Shown in pieces: positions 1-11,835 of a stretch of DNA of 64,000 bases (its first letter is position 1; each line of letters starts with the position of its first letter). The position numbers and the translations under genes were made by a program. The notes under the pieces were generated by a model. That model saw nothing but the letters and a program-made list of their open reading frames with translations. It ran no database searches and had not been told where the DNA came from. The DNA is taken from contig JAAOMT010000439.1 in the NCBI GenBank assembly GCA_016748015.1, positions 590,231 to 654,230 of the forward strand, given 5' to 3'. The stretch comes from Geosiphon pyriformis (Eukaryota > Glomeromycota > Glomeromycetes > Archaeosporales > Geosiphonaceae).

Positions 1-88
1 ATTAATCGTTGCTAAAATTACATAATGATATGATAAAAACCAAAAAAGGAAAGACACGTGTAATACAAGTTGGTTAGATGGATCGGGG

Positions 89-508
89 TTAATTATTCAA
101 GAATATTCGTATGAGTTCTTGGGAGGCAAGGAAAAACTTTGAGCTACCTTGTTGACTCTTTTTCAAGGCAGCGACGGTCGCAGCAGTGGTGTGTTCATCA
201 ATAGGGTTTTTGTTATGGCGATGAGTAATGACTGAAGCCTGGTTCAAAGGTTGAGTAGGTTGTTTGGCTACTTTACCCGAGGTATGCAACAAGCTCTTCT
301 TCTGGACACTATTCAACGCCTTTCCCATTACGGGACACTTTTGTGCCATTGATAATAAAGCATTAATTGGAACTTGACCAGTGACAACCTCAACTCCCTT
401 ACCAATGGTAGTAGGGGCTGGCATAGTTGAGAGTTTTCTCAAAGTGGCCACGGTGTTTCGGTGAAGGAAGGGACAAACGTTCTTGCCTTGCTTAAGAAAA
501 GCTTCCAT
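89..508 (-). CDS. HEM1: 5-aminolevulinate synthase, mitochondrial, N-terminal exon (partial)
   Basis: This is the first exon of the enzyme that condenses glycine and succinyl-CoA to 5-aminolevulinate, the first step of heme synthesis in mitochondria. The open frame starts with ATG at 508. Its first 70 residues look like a fungal presequence: a basic, Ser/Thr-rich leader with two heme-regulatory Cys-Pro motifs, VCPF near residue 12 and KCPVMGKAL near residue 60. These are known in the family to bind heme and control import. The pyridoxal-phosphate catalytic domain is not here; it should lie left of the window. The last 20 residues do not look like the family and are probably intron read-through. 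A plausible intron runs from GT at 147-146 to a pyrimidine-rich AG at 13-12, which would end the exon at 148, but I cannot prove this splice. The gene lies beside a transposon cluster and itself looks undamaged. Confidence 0.8.
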   Translation of the reverse strand: MEAFLKQGKNVCPFLHRNTVATLRKLSTMPAPTTIGKGVEVVTGQVPINALLSMAQKCPVMGKALNSVQKKSLLHTSGKVAKQPTQPLNQASVITHRHNKNPIDEHTTAATVAALKKSQQGSSKFFLASQELIRIFLNN

Positions 509-2100
509 TTTTCAAATTGATTTAAATTTTATTTTTTTCAAAAGTTATAAAAAGATTGATTCATTTCATTAAATTATTACGCCCTTTTAATACAAATAGA
601 ATGAGAGTGATCCCGAGAAAATGCGGGGTTTGTGTGAGTTTCCGATCGTAAAATTATAATGATAAATATAAATTTTTTATTGAATTATCATGGTTATCTT
701 GTATAATGGTAACAATTTTTTTACGTAAGTATAACGAAGAAAAAGTTTTGATTTATTTGGAAATAATTGTATTTTTCAATGGATCAAGGTTAAATGGAAA
801 ACTTTTAGTCCCGAAGCAGTGTACAAATAAAATTTTGCTTTTTGTGGCTATAATTAAGTTTAAGTTTCGTGTTCAATAACTATTGGGACGTTTTGGATCT
901 CTTAAGGAAAAAAGTTTTCTCTATCTTATATTAAAGTCCATCTTTGAAAATTTAAATTTAATTAGGTTTCTTCTGATATAATAAGTTTGTAATTTTTCTA
1001 GCTGATAAAATTTGGATTTTTTACACAAACGTAAATAATCTTTTGTAAATTTAATATTTTACTAATCAATTGTTACTAATAGAGTTTTAAACATAGAAAC
1101 TGGTATTAATTTTTGCAGGATTATCAATTTTTACACTAACAATCAGTTATTTAATCATAAAACTGTTTAAATATGTAAATGCTACAATTATATAAATCAA
1201 AACAGTTTTATTGTAAACAAATATAAATATGTTTTATAACAAAGTTAAAATTTAAAATATTGCATATGTTAAATTGGTACAAATTTTATTGAAGGTAATT
1301 TATTTTAATTAGAAAGATTATATTTAGTTTAATTTTGATTATTATAATTGATTTTTTATAATAATATATTATTTTTGTATTTTTCTGTATTGTAATTACA
1401 TAATTTAATAATTAGTAAAAAATAATATATTTACATGTTTAATAATTTAGTTTAAAAAATAAAAAATAACATATTTATTTTTAATATTTGATTTTTTAAT
1501 AGTTATAAATTTTTAATATACATTATAAATTTGTGTTTTAATTTTATAATATGTTGTTAATTTTATTATTTTATTATTTAATATGTAAGTTTAATTACAA
1601 CTTAATATGATATAACAATTTAAATATTCTAAAATAAGCATAATTTATACATTTTTTAGATATAATCAGACATAAATCCAGTTTAAACTAAACTACATTA
1701 ATTTAAAAAAAAAATTTATTTTAAAAAAACATTTTGTATATAATTACAATCAATTATGTATGTTATTAAAAAAAATATTGTTGTTGCTAAAAAATACCTA
1801 AATTTGTACTATTTTTTTGGTAGAAATTTTTTTTAATTATATTTAAAATTGCAAAGTTTTTTGTAGTGGCTTTTGTTTTTTTTTTGTTTACTATTATATA
1901 TTATAATATTTTTCTGAATATATTTTTTAATAATATTAAAAATACTTTTGGTGGTTTTGGTATTATTACTTTGGTTAAATTAAAGTCTATTGAACAATAT
2001 TATTGTTTATTTTTTTAATTATTATTATTATTAATGTTTTATTGTTGTAATTTTTAACTTTTTACAAATTTTAAGCTTAGTTATATTAAAAATTAATACT
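509..2100. other. AT-rich intergenic spacer
   Basis: The first 150 bases upstream of the aminolevulinate synthase start must hold its promoter, but I see no recognisable box. From about 660 the sequence is extremely A+T rich with long A and T runs and no coding frame of note. I see no RNA gene. It is probably saturated transposon debris, but nothing can be named. Confidence 0.6.
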
Positions 2101-2460
2101 TTATATTATTATTAAAACTTTTAATCATTATTTGATAAATATTGTTTATGTTATTTTATTATTAAATTTTATTGTTAATAAAAACTAATAAATTTTTAAT
2201 AAGCTAATTTATCTTTAAAATATTTTTAGATATTTTATCAAATTACTAAATATTTTAGTAAATTTTAAATTTTATATATTTTAAGATATTGTATAATCTA
2301 ATTATTATAATTAGTTATATTTGTGTATTATATAAATTAAATTATTAATTAGATAGTAATATTTAATAAATTTGTAAAAATAATAAGTAATAATTTGAAA
2401 TAATACTATATATTAATTAATAATAAAAATTATAAGAATAATTTCATGTTAATTAATAAA
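2100..2460 (-). repeat. Worn solo-LTR relic of the 22883-23863 family
   Basis: Read on the minus strand from about 2460 downward, this stretch follows the first 350 bases of the well-preserved LTR at 22883-23863: CATGAAATTA, then TTATTTCAAATTA, an AATTTRTATAATACA block and AATTAGATTATACAATA occur in the same order and at similar spacing. Nearly all differences are C to T or G to A. The far end, nearer 1500-2100, can no longer be traced. LINE-1 begins directly beside it. Confidence 0.45.
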
Positions 2461-2576
2461 TTAAACTTCTTTCTCTCTTACTTCCTAAAATCCTCAAAAA
2501 GGCGCATTTCTGAAAAAGAAGTTTTCTGTTTTTTCTTGTCAAATCTTTCAACATTTCTTTAAATAATCCTTTCATC

Positions 2577-4451
2577 ATGGATTTGAAGACTGCTTCGAGC
2601 AGTGATATGTCCAAAAAGAAGGTGCCCAAAGGTGCTTTCTATGGTCCTGCTGGTGATTCTTTTGCTCAGAAAAAAAAGGTGGTTCTTGAGAATGTTAAAC
2701 ACTCTGGTGATGAGAAGGATATCTCTTTAAGTAAATCTGGGTCTGGTGATAGTGTGTATTCTGATGTGGATAGTATATCTGGTGATGATGAGGATGTTGG
2801 CATGTCTGGTATAAGTGAGAAATCTCCGCTGGGCTCGGCTGCCACTACTCCCAAAGCAAAACATGTTAATACTGGTACAATGTTTGGCTCTTCACTTGGT
2901 TCTCCTAATTTTGTTATGAATGATGATGAAATTGTGCTTCCTTCTTGCTTGTCTATCTCTCTGGAAAAAAAGTGGATCAATCCAAAAATTATTAAGACTC
3001 CTGTGGAAGTATCAATCAAAAAATCCTTTGCATTGGATATTGATCTCTTAGCTGTAGAAGGTAATTCAGCAACGGCAAAAACCCGGCTAATTAGGAAAAT
3101 TTTTTCTTCAGTCAATGGTTTTGGGGGGGCCACTACCTCCTCAAAATTTGAAGGAATCATCAGATTTACCTTCACATCAGAGGAAAGCATGAAAAAGACT
3201 GCGTCATTAGCCAGGGAAAAAGAAATCATTGTAAACACTGATCTCATGAAATCAGGAGTACGTTCAGATTGAGCCATGGTAATCAAAGAAATTCCCATGG
3301 ATACCCTGAAGGAAATAATTGTCACCGTAGTCGCCGAGTTTGGAGAAATCAAGTTGATCAAGATTCAGTTAATTGGCATGTGGCAGAAGGCTGTGGTGAA
3401 GTTTGCCAAATTGAGTCAAGCAGATCAGTTAGCGTCAAGATGGTCATTCTTAATCGGAAAAGATTCAATGCGTGTGGCCAAAGCCATGGGAGATCATAAT
3501 ATCTGGGCCTTTAGGGATCGTTTTAGGGCACTTCTGTTTACATTGCCAGTAAGAACAACAGTGCATGATCTTAGTAATCTTTTGGATAGGGCTGGTGGCA
3601 AAACTTGCATCATTAATTGTTCATTGAACACTGGTAATAGAATTCATTGTGCTATGGTTGGCTTCAAATCTGAGAATGATCTGAATTCTGCTTTTCTCAC
3701 TGAGCCTGTTTTTGGTGGTGTTCGACTTTTATGGGCTAGATTTGATGTGATTTGATATGGGAAATATGGGTGTCTTGGTCATTCAGCTTTTGAGTGTGAT
3801 GCTTCGAATGTATTGTCTCTTGTGCCCTTATCTTCATTTAAAAAGCCTGCTTCTGGTGCCAATTGCCTCCAGCTGGCCAAACTGTATGCAAGGAAAAATG
3901 TTCCTATCTCTCGTCCTGCTGCTTTTGATGGCAAGTCATGAGCCCAAGTGGTGTCTTTTGCTCCCTTTTCTGGTGGTTCTTCTTCTGGTTCTGGTTTTGA
4001 TTCTAGTGTCTTCTTTCTTGGTGTCCCTGGTCTAGATGGTGGTGGTTTTCTACTTCCAAATGACAATTATTCATTGAGTGCTCGTTTGGCATCTTTAGAA
4101 CATTCCTTGGGGCTCCTACATGATCAGATTTCTCATATTGTGTGCAAACTTAGTGGCATGAATTTGGTGCCTTTGGCCCCCCCTCCTTTTTCTTCTGGTG
4201 TTTTGGCTGTCCCAGTGACTGCCGATATTAATATGATTTTGGATGCTATTCCAACCATTCCTGTGGTGACATCTTTACTTCCTTCTGTTGGTTCGAATTT
4301 GGGTTCAAGTAGTTCAAAGGTTTTGACCTCTAAGATGGGTTCTTTAGAATCCAAGCTGGCAGCTCTCAACACCTCTGTTGGTACAATTCTGGGGAAGTTT
4401 GATCAGTTGTGTGCTAGTTCAGGGTCTCAGGTGTCCTCCTATTTTCAATGA
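2577..4451 (+). pseudogene. LINE-1 ORF1 (RRM-like, CCHC, coiled-coil RNA-binding protein), three in-frame stops
   Basis: This is a nucleic-acid-binding chaperone-type ORF1, expected to coat LINE RNA. ATG at 2577 follows the 5' UTR. The order is a Ser/Asp-rich leader, a conserved NGFGGATTSSKF block near residue 180, and an RRM-like unit (strand VIKEIP, helix, then WQKAVVKFA) near residues 233-310. A knuckle region at 3756-3800 and coiled coils (SLSARLASLEHSLGLL; GSLESKLAAL) follow. TGA stops lie at 3270, 3753 and 3939, all in one frame, with no frameshift. At least the first and third replace Trp codons kept in sister copies. Two knuckle cysteines read TAT instead of TGT, so the zinc site is lost. 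The stop TGA at 4449 overlaps the ORF2 start as ATGA. Confidence 0.85.
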
Positions 4452-7400
4452 ATGACCTGGTTTGAAAAGTGGCTACGTGTAATATAAGAAGAATGAACAA
4501 TCCTGCGAAACAGGACAATATTATTTGTTGGCATAAGGATATGAACAATTTAGTTTCTATTTTCACGGAATCAAAATTAAAAGGAAAGATTCGCTCCTGG
4601 ATTGTCAACAAATTTAATGGTGTATGGGTGTTTATCTCTGGTATGGAATCTGGTTATCTAGGTGCAGATGTGGTGATTGTCATGAATTTTTCTTTGGGGT
4701 GACATATTTGTAAGATTTTGGAAGTGCCTGGTTGGCTCCTGTCCATCAGTTGCTTTTCAGAAATAAACTGTCTGTGTTAATTTTGGGGCTGTACACTGGT
4801 GCCTCTTCGGTGGCTCAGTTTTCTCAAGCTGGCAACATCAACTCTCTTATTGCAAAGGCTGTCAATGAATCTTCTTTCATCATTTTTGGTGGCAATTTTA
4901 ATGAAGACAGCTCTCGTAAGTGTGCAAGTTTTAGGAAATGCCTGGACATGGGTTTGGTTAATGCTCTGGATAAGAACTCCTATGGGAAATTGCCAATTTG
5001 GTCTAATTCTCGGGGCATTGCTAAGACGATTGATTATGTGCTTATTTCTTCAAACCTAGTCAATGCAGTGGTGGATTGCGACGTGGTTAGTGTTAGGGAA
5101 TACTTTGATACTGATCATCAGGCTGTCTCAGTGTGGGTGGATTTAGGCAGTCTGCTAAATGTCCAGTTGAATTCTGTCTGCAAGCAGGCAAATAAGGATC
5201 GCTAGAAGTACAATTGCAAAGGTGCGGATGATATTAAATGGGCCAAATTTGAGAAGGATACTGCGGCAAATGCTGCTATGTTTTATGACAATTTTCTTGC
5301 AGCCAGGATCTGCTCAGACTTGGATTCGATGTGAGTTGCTCTTCGTAAAGTAATGTGTCTATCTGTTGAGGCAGTTTTTAAGAGAAAGTGGTTTAAGGAC
5401 TTTGATAAAATTTTTAGCAAGGAATCATCCAAGTTTTACAGGCTAGAGCTCTTGGTGTCTAAGTTAGTTAAAGCATCTCGTCTGAATTCTGCTGAGGAGT
5501 TTACATCCTTGCTCGACAGGTGGGAAGGTGTGGATTCAGTCAATGCCTCTATGGTGAGGTCTCTCTTCCTGTCAGGTTCCCACTTCGATGCTATTCAGTC
5601 AGTTTTGTCCAAAGTCAAAAAGTCTTATCGCTCCTCCAAGATGTTTGAAGCAGAGTAGATTAGGGAATCTCAGATCAGGTGGGTGATAGATAAAAGGATG
5701 GAAAGTTTTGAATTGGACAAGGGTCATATTATTAGGAGTGTATTGGAACGTCCTTTTCGCAAGATAACTTTGGATCATCTGATTGTTGATGATGAGTTGG
5801 TGTTGGAGCCTGATTTGGTTAAGGCCAAAGTAGATGCAGTCATGGAGGGTTGGACTAGGAAGCGCAGTGTATTTTCTGATGTTACTGGTGTCTGGAGTCA
5901 CCAATACCAGCCTTTGGAGTATGTTTTTGATAATGCTTTTTCTGGTGTAATGTGCCCAATTGATTTTGATGAGATGTCTAGTGTTATTTCAAGTCTGCCC
6001 GATGGAAAAGCAGCTGGTCTCTCTGGTATCTCGAATGAGTTGTGAAAACATTGCAACAAATCAGTTCTGGATATGCTTTTAGTGCTTTTGAATATTTGCT
6101 TGGAACATGAATCTGTTCCTGGACCTTGGAAGGAGGCTTGGGTGTCGATGATCCCTAAACCATATGAGTGGGAGGGTGTTCTCACGAATACCTGTCCTAT
6201 TGCTTTGATTGAAATGGCTCATAAAGTCTTTTCTAAAGTGCTTTTGGACAGGATTTCTTCAGCTTATAGTGTTTTTGATGTTCTGAGAGGGGATAATTTT
6301 TCTGTCTTAAAAGGTATAACAACGCAATCTCCTATTTTTGCTATTGGATCAGTCATAGAAGATGCTTTAGAAAAGAACCAAGAGCTGTGGCTGGTCTTGC
6401 AGGACATGTGAAAGGCTTATGACTCTGTTGGTTGGGAACATCTGAGGAAAAGCTTGGTTAGAATAAAGATGTGTGACAAATTCATTCGGTTTTTTGGTAG
6501 CATCCACAATGATCAGGTCAAGAGAGTTATGACAGATTTTGGGTTGACCAATGAATATCAGGTACATGATGGCTTAGACCAAGGGGAGGTGTTTTCTCCT
6601 CTTCTTTGGCACATATTTTATGATCCTCTTTTGTGTGAAGTCAAGAGACAAGAAAGTGTATGTGGATACAGATTAGACTCTCATTTTGTTGCCAACACTG
6701 GTCACACTGAATCTCGGGCTGGTTTGACTTCTTTCCTCACAGCTAGTGCTTTCATCGATGATACGATTTGAATTGGTAGCAGCCAGGCTGCCACCCAACA
6801 TATTCTCAATGTTGCTAGTGATTTCTTTCGAGTCAATGACATCTCGATCAATAATGACAAGACGGTGGCCATTTCCATTAATTGCAGAGTTTCCAATCCT
6901 CATTTGTTGATCAGTGGTTTGCCTATTTTGATAGCCAAAAGGGGAGAGTCTCATTAATACCTGGGTATTTTTCTGTCTACTGAAGGTTTGTCTAAGTCTA
7001 GCTTGGCTAAGGCATGCTTGGATGTCCAGTTCTTCACCAACGTTGTTCTGAGAAAAGCTATCTCTGATAAGCAGTTCTCGTATTTGGTCTCAGCAGTTCT
7101 TCCCCCCATCATTGCCTACAGGACTCAGTTTAGTTTTGTTTCTATTAGTGTGTGTGCAAAATGAGACACTATGATTCATAAAGTTTTGAAGTCCAAATCT
7201 GGCCTGCTGTTTGATTTTCCCAATTATGCTGTTCATCATCCTTTTTTGTATGGGTTGAAATCTTTTGAACAGGTCCAGGCAGAGAGCAAGTCAGCTGCTG
7301 TTGTTTGCTTCACTAATTCTGTGAGTATCTTGGGCTGCTTGTTCGCGCATAGGTCTCATGACTTACAAGTTCTCAGCTGGCGCCCTCACCATCCCCTGCT

Positions 7401-9134
7401 TTTCCCTTCTTATATTAGTGTCAGTCCTTTGAATAATTTTTTGGCTGGTGTCATCTGAATTTTTTTGGGTTGTGACCTTTCTCTGGGTGGTCTCATGACC
7501 AAAGCTTTTCGTTTTCAAAAAGGGACCCCAATGTTTATTGTTTTGGCAAGCCAGCTTTTTATAAATGTGTCTCTTCGCTTCAACGATATGAAATTGCCTT
7601 TGTTGAGCAGTTTCGTGATCAAACTGGTTCTGTTTTCGAATGGAGGACTTTCAAGTGGTGGAAGAGACTGGACCCTTAGGGCCCAGTTCCTGATTGGTTT
7701 AATGTTGCTGTTCACTTTTTGTCTGGTTCCAGGTCTTTTCCCATTTGCTCTCTTTCGTCACTAAATATTGTTATGTCTGATGTCCTTAAGTCTTGTGAGT
7801 TTGATGTTGTCTGCAATCATTTGTTGAAGGTTGATTCTGATCACCTTTCTTTGTTTATGGATGGTTCTCTGTGTGGGCTGAGTACTCTTGGTATGAAGGC
7901 TGGTGCCACTGCTTTTTTTGGGGACATTGATTTGGGTTTGGGTGTGGAAGTTTCTGGTTTGGTTTCTTCTACTATAGTGGAGTTACAGGCCATTGCTTTG
8001 GCTTTCGAGTGTGTTCCTCCTTCTCGTTCGGTCAATCTGTTTTCAGACAGCCAGGCCGCATTGGATGCTTACAAGTCAGAGTTAATGTTGGGTCATCCAG
8101 ATTTCAGAAATCGGTGTTGGGTCGAACACTGCCATATTTTTAATGTCATTTGTCACAAGAATTTGGATGTTAATTGGATTAAAGTTAGAGGTCACTCTGG
8201 GGTCTTGGGCAATGAGCATGCTGACACTTTGGCTAGGACTGCTGCATCTTCTGGTGTGCATTTTCCTCACAGGATTGATGAACATTTTCTCAGGGCTGGT
8301 GGTGCTGTGGTTTCTGGTAATTTTAGACATTTTGTTCGTGGTGTTTTTTACTCTATTCACTGTGCACATTGGGAGGTTGGTTCTGGTTCTCAGGTTTTGG
8401 TAGACAGCCTGCGTGCTGATGTTGATTGGTTCAGATCATGTTCAGTGTGGCATTCAGACTCTCATTTGGCTGCTGGTTTCACTAGTACTCGTACTGCTAA
8501 TTCTCGGACATATTTTATGAAGGCATTGCATCATCATCTTCCTGTTGCTGTGTGTAAGCAACTATACAGTAAGGGGTACCCCAGTGTGATGTGTTTGTTC
8601 TGTGGTGATGTTGAGATTTCAGATCATGTTTTTTCTTGCTCTTTCGATGCTGGTGATTGTGCTTGGTTGATGAACACTCATGCATCTGTTTGGGAAACAT
8701 GCTCAGGTTTGTCTCGTTCGACTTCACATGTTTCGCAGTTGCTTTCTGATTGTGCTTCCAATGCTGTTGTTAGTACGGCTATAAGTAAGGACTTTGTTTT
8801 CAATGAGTGGTATCATAAATCTCTTTCTGTTTTCAAGGACTCTAAAACAACGGCTCAAAATATTGTGGCTTTTGTTTGCAAATTCTGTTTTGCATTCCGT
8901 GATGATATTTGGCTGGTGCATATGAAACACAGAGCTGTTATGGAGAAAGATGGCTTGATCCTATGTGACGGCTCTATTCCTATCTCAGTTTCTGGTCTTC
9001 CTTTGGTGTTCTCGTCTGGTATGGTTAGATTGTTGGGTATTACTGATGCACTTGGTGTTAGTTTTGGGTTTCGTAAATCTAGTTTATTCTTTTTAGGTAT
9101 AGATAATTTGGTCTTGGTGCATATAGGTGCCTAG
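4448..9134 (+). pseudogene. LINE-1 ORF2 (APE endonuclease, RT, RNase H, CCHC finger), broken
   Basis: This encodes the polymerase of target-primed reverse transcription. The endonuclease is seen as CNIRRMNN, FTESKL, GGNFNED, IDYVLIS and DTDHQAV; GGNFNE has Asn (4894-4896) where sister copies have catalytic Asp. The RT shows GKAAGLSGIS, QDM/KAYDSVGW, DGLDQGEVFSPLLW and the FIDD catalytic pair near 6757. RNase H keeps MDGS, VELQ, FSDSQ and GNEHADTLA. A finger CLFCGDVEISDHVFSC lies near 8590. Frame changes occur near 4700-4730 and 7540-7710. Stops include 5206, 5656, 6043, 6409, 6769, 6956 and 7162, largely at Trp codons. The last 471 codons (from 7719) are open. Confidence 0.88.
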
Positions 9135-9290
9135 TGTTGTTCTGACTAGTCTGAGTGGCTGGTTACGTGTAGAAAAAACATGATTTATGCCTAGTTTAGA
9201 TCACTTGTATGATGTATTGTACTAGGTAGTGTTTGGACCTCACTCGTTAAAAATAAAAAATAAAAAATAAAAAATAAAAAATAAAAAAAA
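9135..9290 (+). other. LINE-1 3' UTR and (AAAAAAT)n tail
   Basis: About 115 bases after the ORF2 stop are nearly the same in LINE-1, -2, -3 and -4: GAGTGGCTGGTTACGTGTAG, then ATGATTTATGCCTAG and TGATGTATTGTACTAGG. Such a conserved 3' end is what the element's own RT would recognise. The tail at 9249-9290 repeats AAAAAAT about six times, whereas the other copies end in plain A runs. Confidence 0.8.
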
Positions 9291-9303
9291 TTTTTATTAA
9301 TAA

Positions 9304-9790
9304 TACTATATTTGTTTAAAAACTAATTAATAAAAACCATTTTAAATTTTTTTAATAAGTACAATATGTTAAAAAATATTAAATTATCTAGAATATTAGA
9401 TATTAAAATATTATTAATAAAGTAAAACACATTAAAAATATTGTTTATAAATAATAAATCATAAATTAAGAATATTTTTGATAATAGTTAAAAAATTATT
9501 GTTAAAATTAATTATTAATTTTATAAAATATTGTAACAAATATTTAAATATTTAATTTAATACTTATAAATTTAAGATTTTATAGTTAAAAAATCTATTT
9601 AGTAAATTATTTAAAAAAATTATTACCAAAACTGGTTTTTTTATTTTTATTTATTTAAAAAATTTTAAATTATATAAAAAAAGATAATAAATAACTTTAT
9701 TAAAATAATTTTTATGTAAATTTGTTTAAATTTCAAATTTTTTTAATTTAAAATATTTTATTTATTACAAATATTTTTTAAAATAAACCT
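9304..9790. other. AT-rich spacer between LINE-1 and LINE-2
   Basis: About 490 bases of A/T-rich sequence with no frame, no recognisable repeat and no RNA gene. It ends at the LINE-2 target-site duplication. Confidence 0.6.
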
Positions 9791-9928
9791 AAATTAAGAA
9801 AAAACAAAAACTTTTTTCTCTCATACATCCCAAATTTCCCAAAGAGCACAATTTTGGAAGAAGTTTTTTGTTTTTTCTATCTGTTTTATTTCACTATTTC
9901 TTTTACACATAACTCATTTGTTGTGGAT

Positions 9929-11835
9929 ATAAAGGCTGCCTCTAATAGCAGTTTGTCAAGTTCAAAAACTTCCTTGGGTGCTTCTTCTGGTCCTGCTGGT
10001 GGCTTCTTTTCACAAAAAAAAGGGTTTCTCTTCACAATGTCAAGTATTCTGGTATTAAAGGTGGTGTTTCTTTGGCCAAATCTCATTCTGATGGGGGCAT
10101 GTACTCTAATATGAAAAATAATTCTAGTAGTAGTATTGTTGATGATGTCCTGGTCAGTAGTAGTGATAAGTTTTTTCTTGGTTCAGCTGCTACAACTCCT
10201 AAGGCAAAGAAAGTTAAAAATAATTTGGCCTGTGGTCTCCCTCTTGGCTTTCTGGATTATGATATGGATAACAATGATGGTGGTTTCCTCCCTTCCCCTC
10301 TTGGTATTTCTTTGGAAAGAAAGTGGTTAGATCCCAAAATAATCAAAACTCAGATGGAAGTTGCTGTGAAAAAATCTTTTGCTCTGAACATTAATCTCTT
10401 AGTTATGGAAGGCAAATCAGCTATAACCAAAACTCAAGTCATCAGAAAATTATTTTCAAAAATCAATGGTTTTGGGGGGGCCACTACCCCCTCAAAATTT
10501 GAAGAGATTATCAGATCTATTTTCACTTCAGAGATTAGCATGAAAAAGGCCACATTATTGGCCAGAGAAAAAAGGATTACTGTAAATACCAATCTTAAGA
10601 AACAAGAAATTTGTTCGGATTGGGCCATAATAATAAAGAAAATTCCCATAGATACGCCAAAGGGAATAATCATTGCAGCTCTTTCTGAGTTTGGTCAAGT
10701 AGTGTCGATCCGATTACAACTTATTGGGCTGTGGCAAAAGACTGTAGTGGAGTTTGCCAAATCAAGTCAAGCAGATTTGTTGGCAGCTAAGTGGTCATTC
10801 TTGATCAGGAAAAATTCAGTGTGCGTGGCCAAAGCTGTAGGGGATGGTAAGACATGGGCATTAAGGGATCGGTTTAGGGCACTTTTGTTTACTTTGCCTG
10901 TGGGTACAACTGTGCATGATCTTGGAAATCTTTTGAAAGGGGCTGGTGGGAAGACATGTGTTATTAATCAGTTATTAAAAAGTGGCAATAAGACTTGCTG
11001 TGCTGTGGTTGGCTTCAAGTCTGATAAAATGTTGGAGTCGGCTTTTTGCACAGTTCTAATTCTTGGTGGAGTGAAGCTTTCTTAGGCTAGATTGGGTCTT
11101 GCTTAGTGTAATAGATGTGAGAAGTTTGGTCATTCAGTTTTGGAGTGTAATGCTGAGATTGCTTTCACTCCCAAGCCTCCAAAATTATTTATAAAGTGGG
11201 TCACTTTGAATGAGAATTGCCTCCAATTTGCCAAGTTGTACACAAAAAAGAGTGTCCCTATCTCTCGCCCAGCTGTCTTTGGCAGTAAATTGTAGGCTCA
11301 GATTATTTCTTCTGCATCTACATCTTATGGTCTTTCTGTTGGGTCTGATTCGAGTTTCTCTTCCTTTGGTGGTCCAGATTCTGGTAGTCTACCTCCTTCT
11401 ACTTTCATGTTTAACTCTGCTTTGAATGAATGCTTGTCGTCTTTGAAATGATCTTTGGAACTTTTGTCGGACCAAGTGTTGTGTATAGTAAAATGCCTAA
11501 ATGGTGTCAGGTTGGTGTCTTTGGTATCTGTTTCAAAGGAAACTCCTGCTATGTCTGTTTCTCAACCTCTTGCTTCTATTCCGTTTATGGTTGCAAATTT
11601 AAATTTCCTTTCTGATATGGTCTTGGATAATCCTAATAGTCTTTTTGATACCTTCCTTCCTATTGCTACTGACAGTCTGGTTTTTGGCTTAAGCAGTTTT
11701 AAGGTCTTAACTTCCAAGTTGAACAGTCTTAAATCTAAATTTGTGGCTCTAGAAGTTTCAGTAAATTTCATTTTAGTGAGGTTTGATCAGTTGTTTGCTG
11801 GCTCAAAGTTGTCATTGTCCTTCAATTCTCAATAA
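9929..11835 (+). pseudogene. LINE-2 ORF1, start lost, one frameshift, several stops
   Basis: The ORF1 plan matches LINE-1. The start codon is now ATA at 9929, where LINE-3 has ATG. A frameshift lies in the A/G run at about 10013-10024, after SSGPAGGFFSQKK. From 10072 the frame runs through the NGFGGATTPSKF block, the RRM-like unit (IIIKKIPIDT; WQKTVVEFA), an intact CCHC knuckle CNRCEKFGHSVLEC near 11107-11150, and coiled coils. Stops include TAG 11083 and TAG 11104, both shared with LINE-3, then TAG near 11293 and TGA near 11450. The final stop is TAA where others have TGA: a G to A change turned the ATGA junction into ATAA. Confidence 0.83.

Larger units (their letters stand above)
2464..9290 (+). 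mobile_element. LINE-1: full-length non-LTR retrotransposon copy, decayed
   Basis: The element has a pyrimidine-rich 5' start (AACTTCTTTCTCTC) shared with the other LINEs here, ORF1 at 2577-4451, ORF2 at 4448-9134, a 3' UTR conserved in all copies, and an (AAAAAAT)n tail at 9249-9290. A possible 8-bp target duplication ATTAATAA lies at 2452-2459 and 9296-9303, but it is low in complexity. The order endonuclease, RT, RNase H, CCHC finger suggests the I/Tad1 group, which is an inference without a tree. Both ORFs carry stops and ORF2 also has frameshifts, so the copy cannot move by itself. Confidence 0.9.

Noticed and set aside
7719-9134. 471-codon open frame as a host RNase H gene
   Set aside because: It continues the LINE-1 ORF2 after a frameshift and aligns with the same part of the other four copies.
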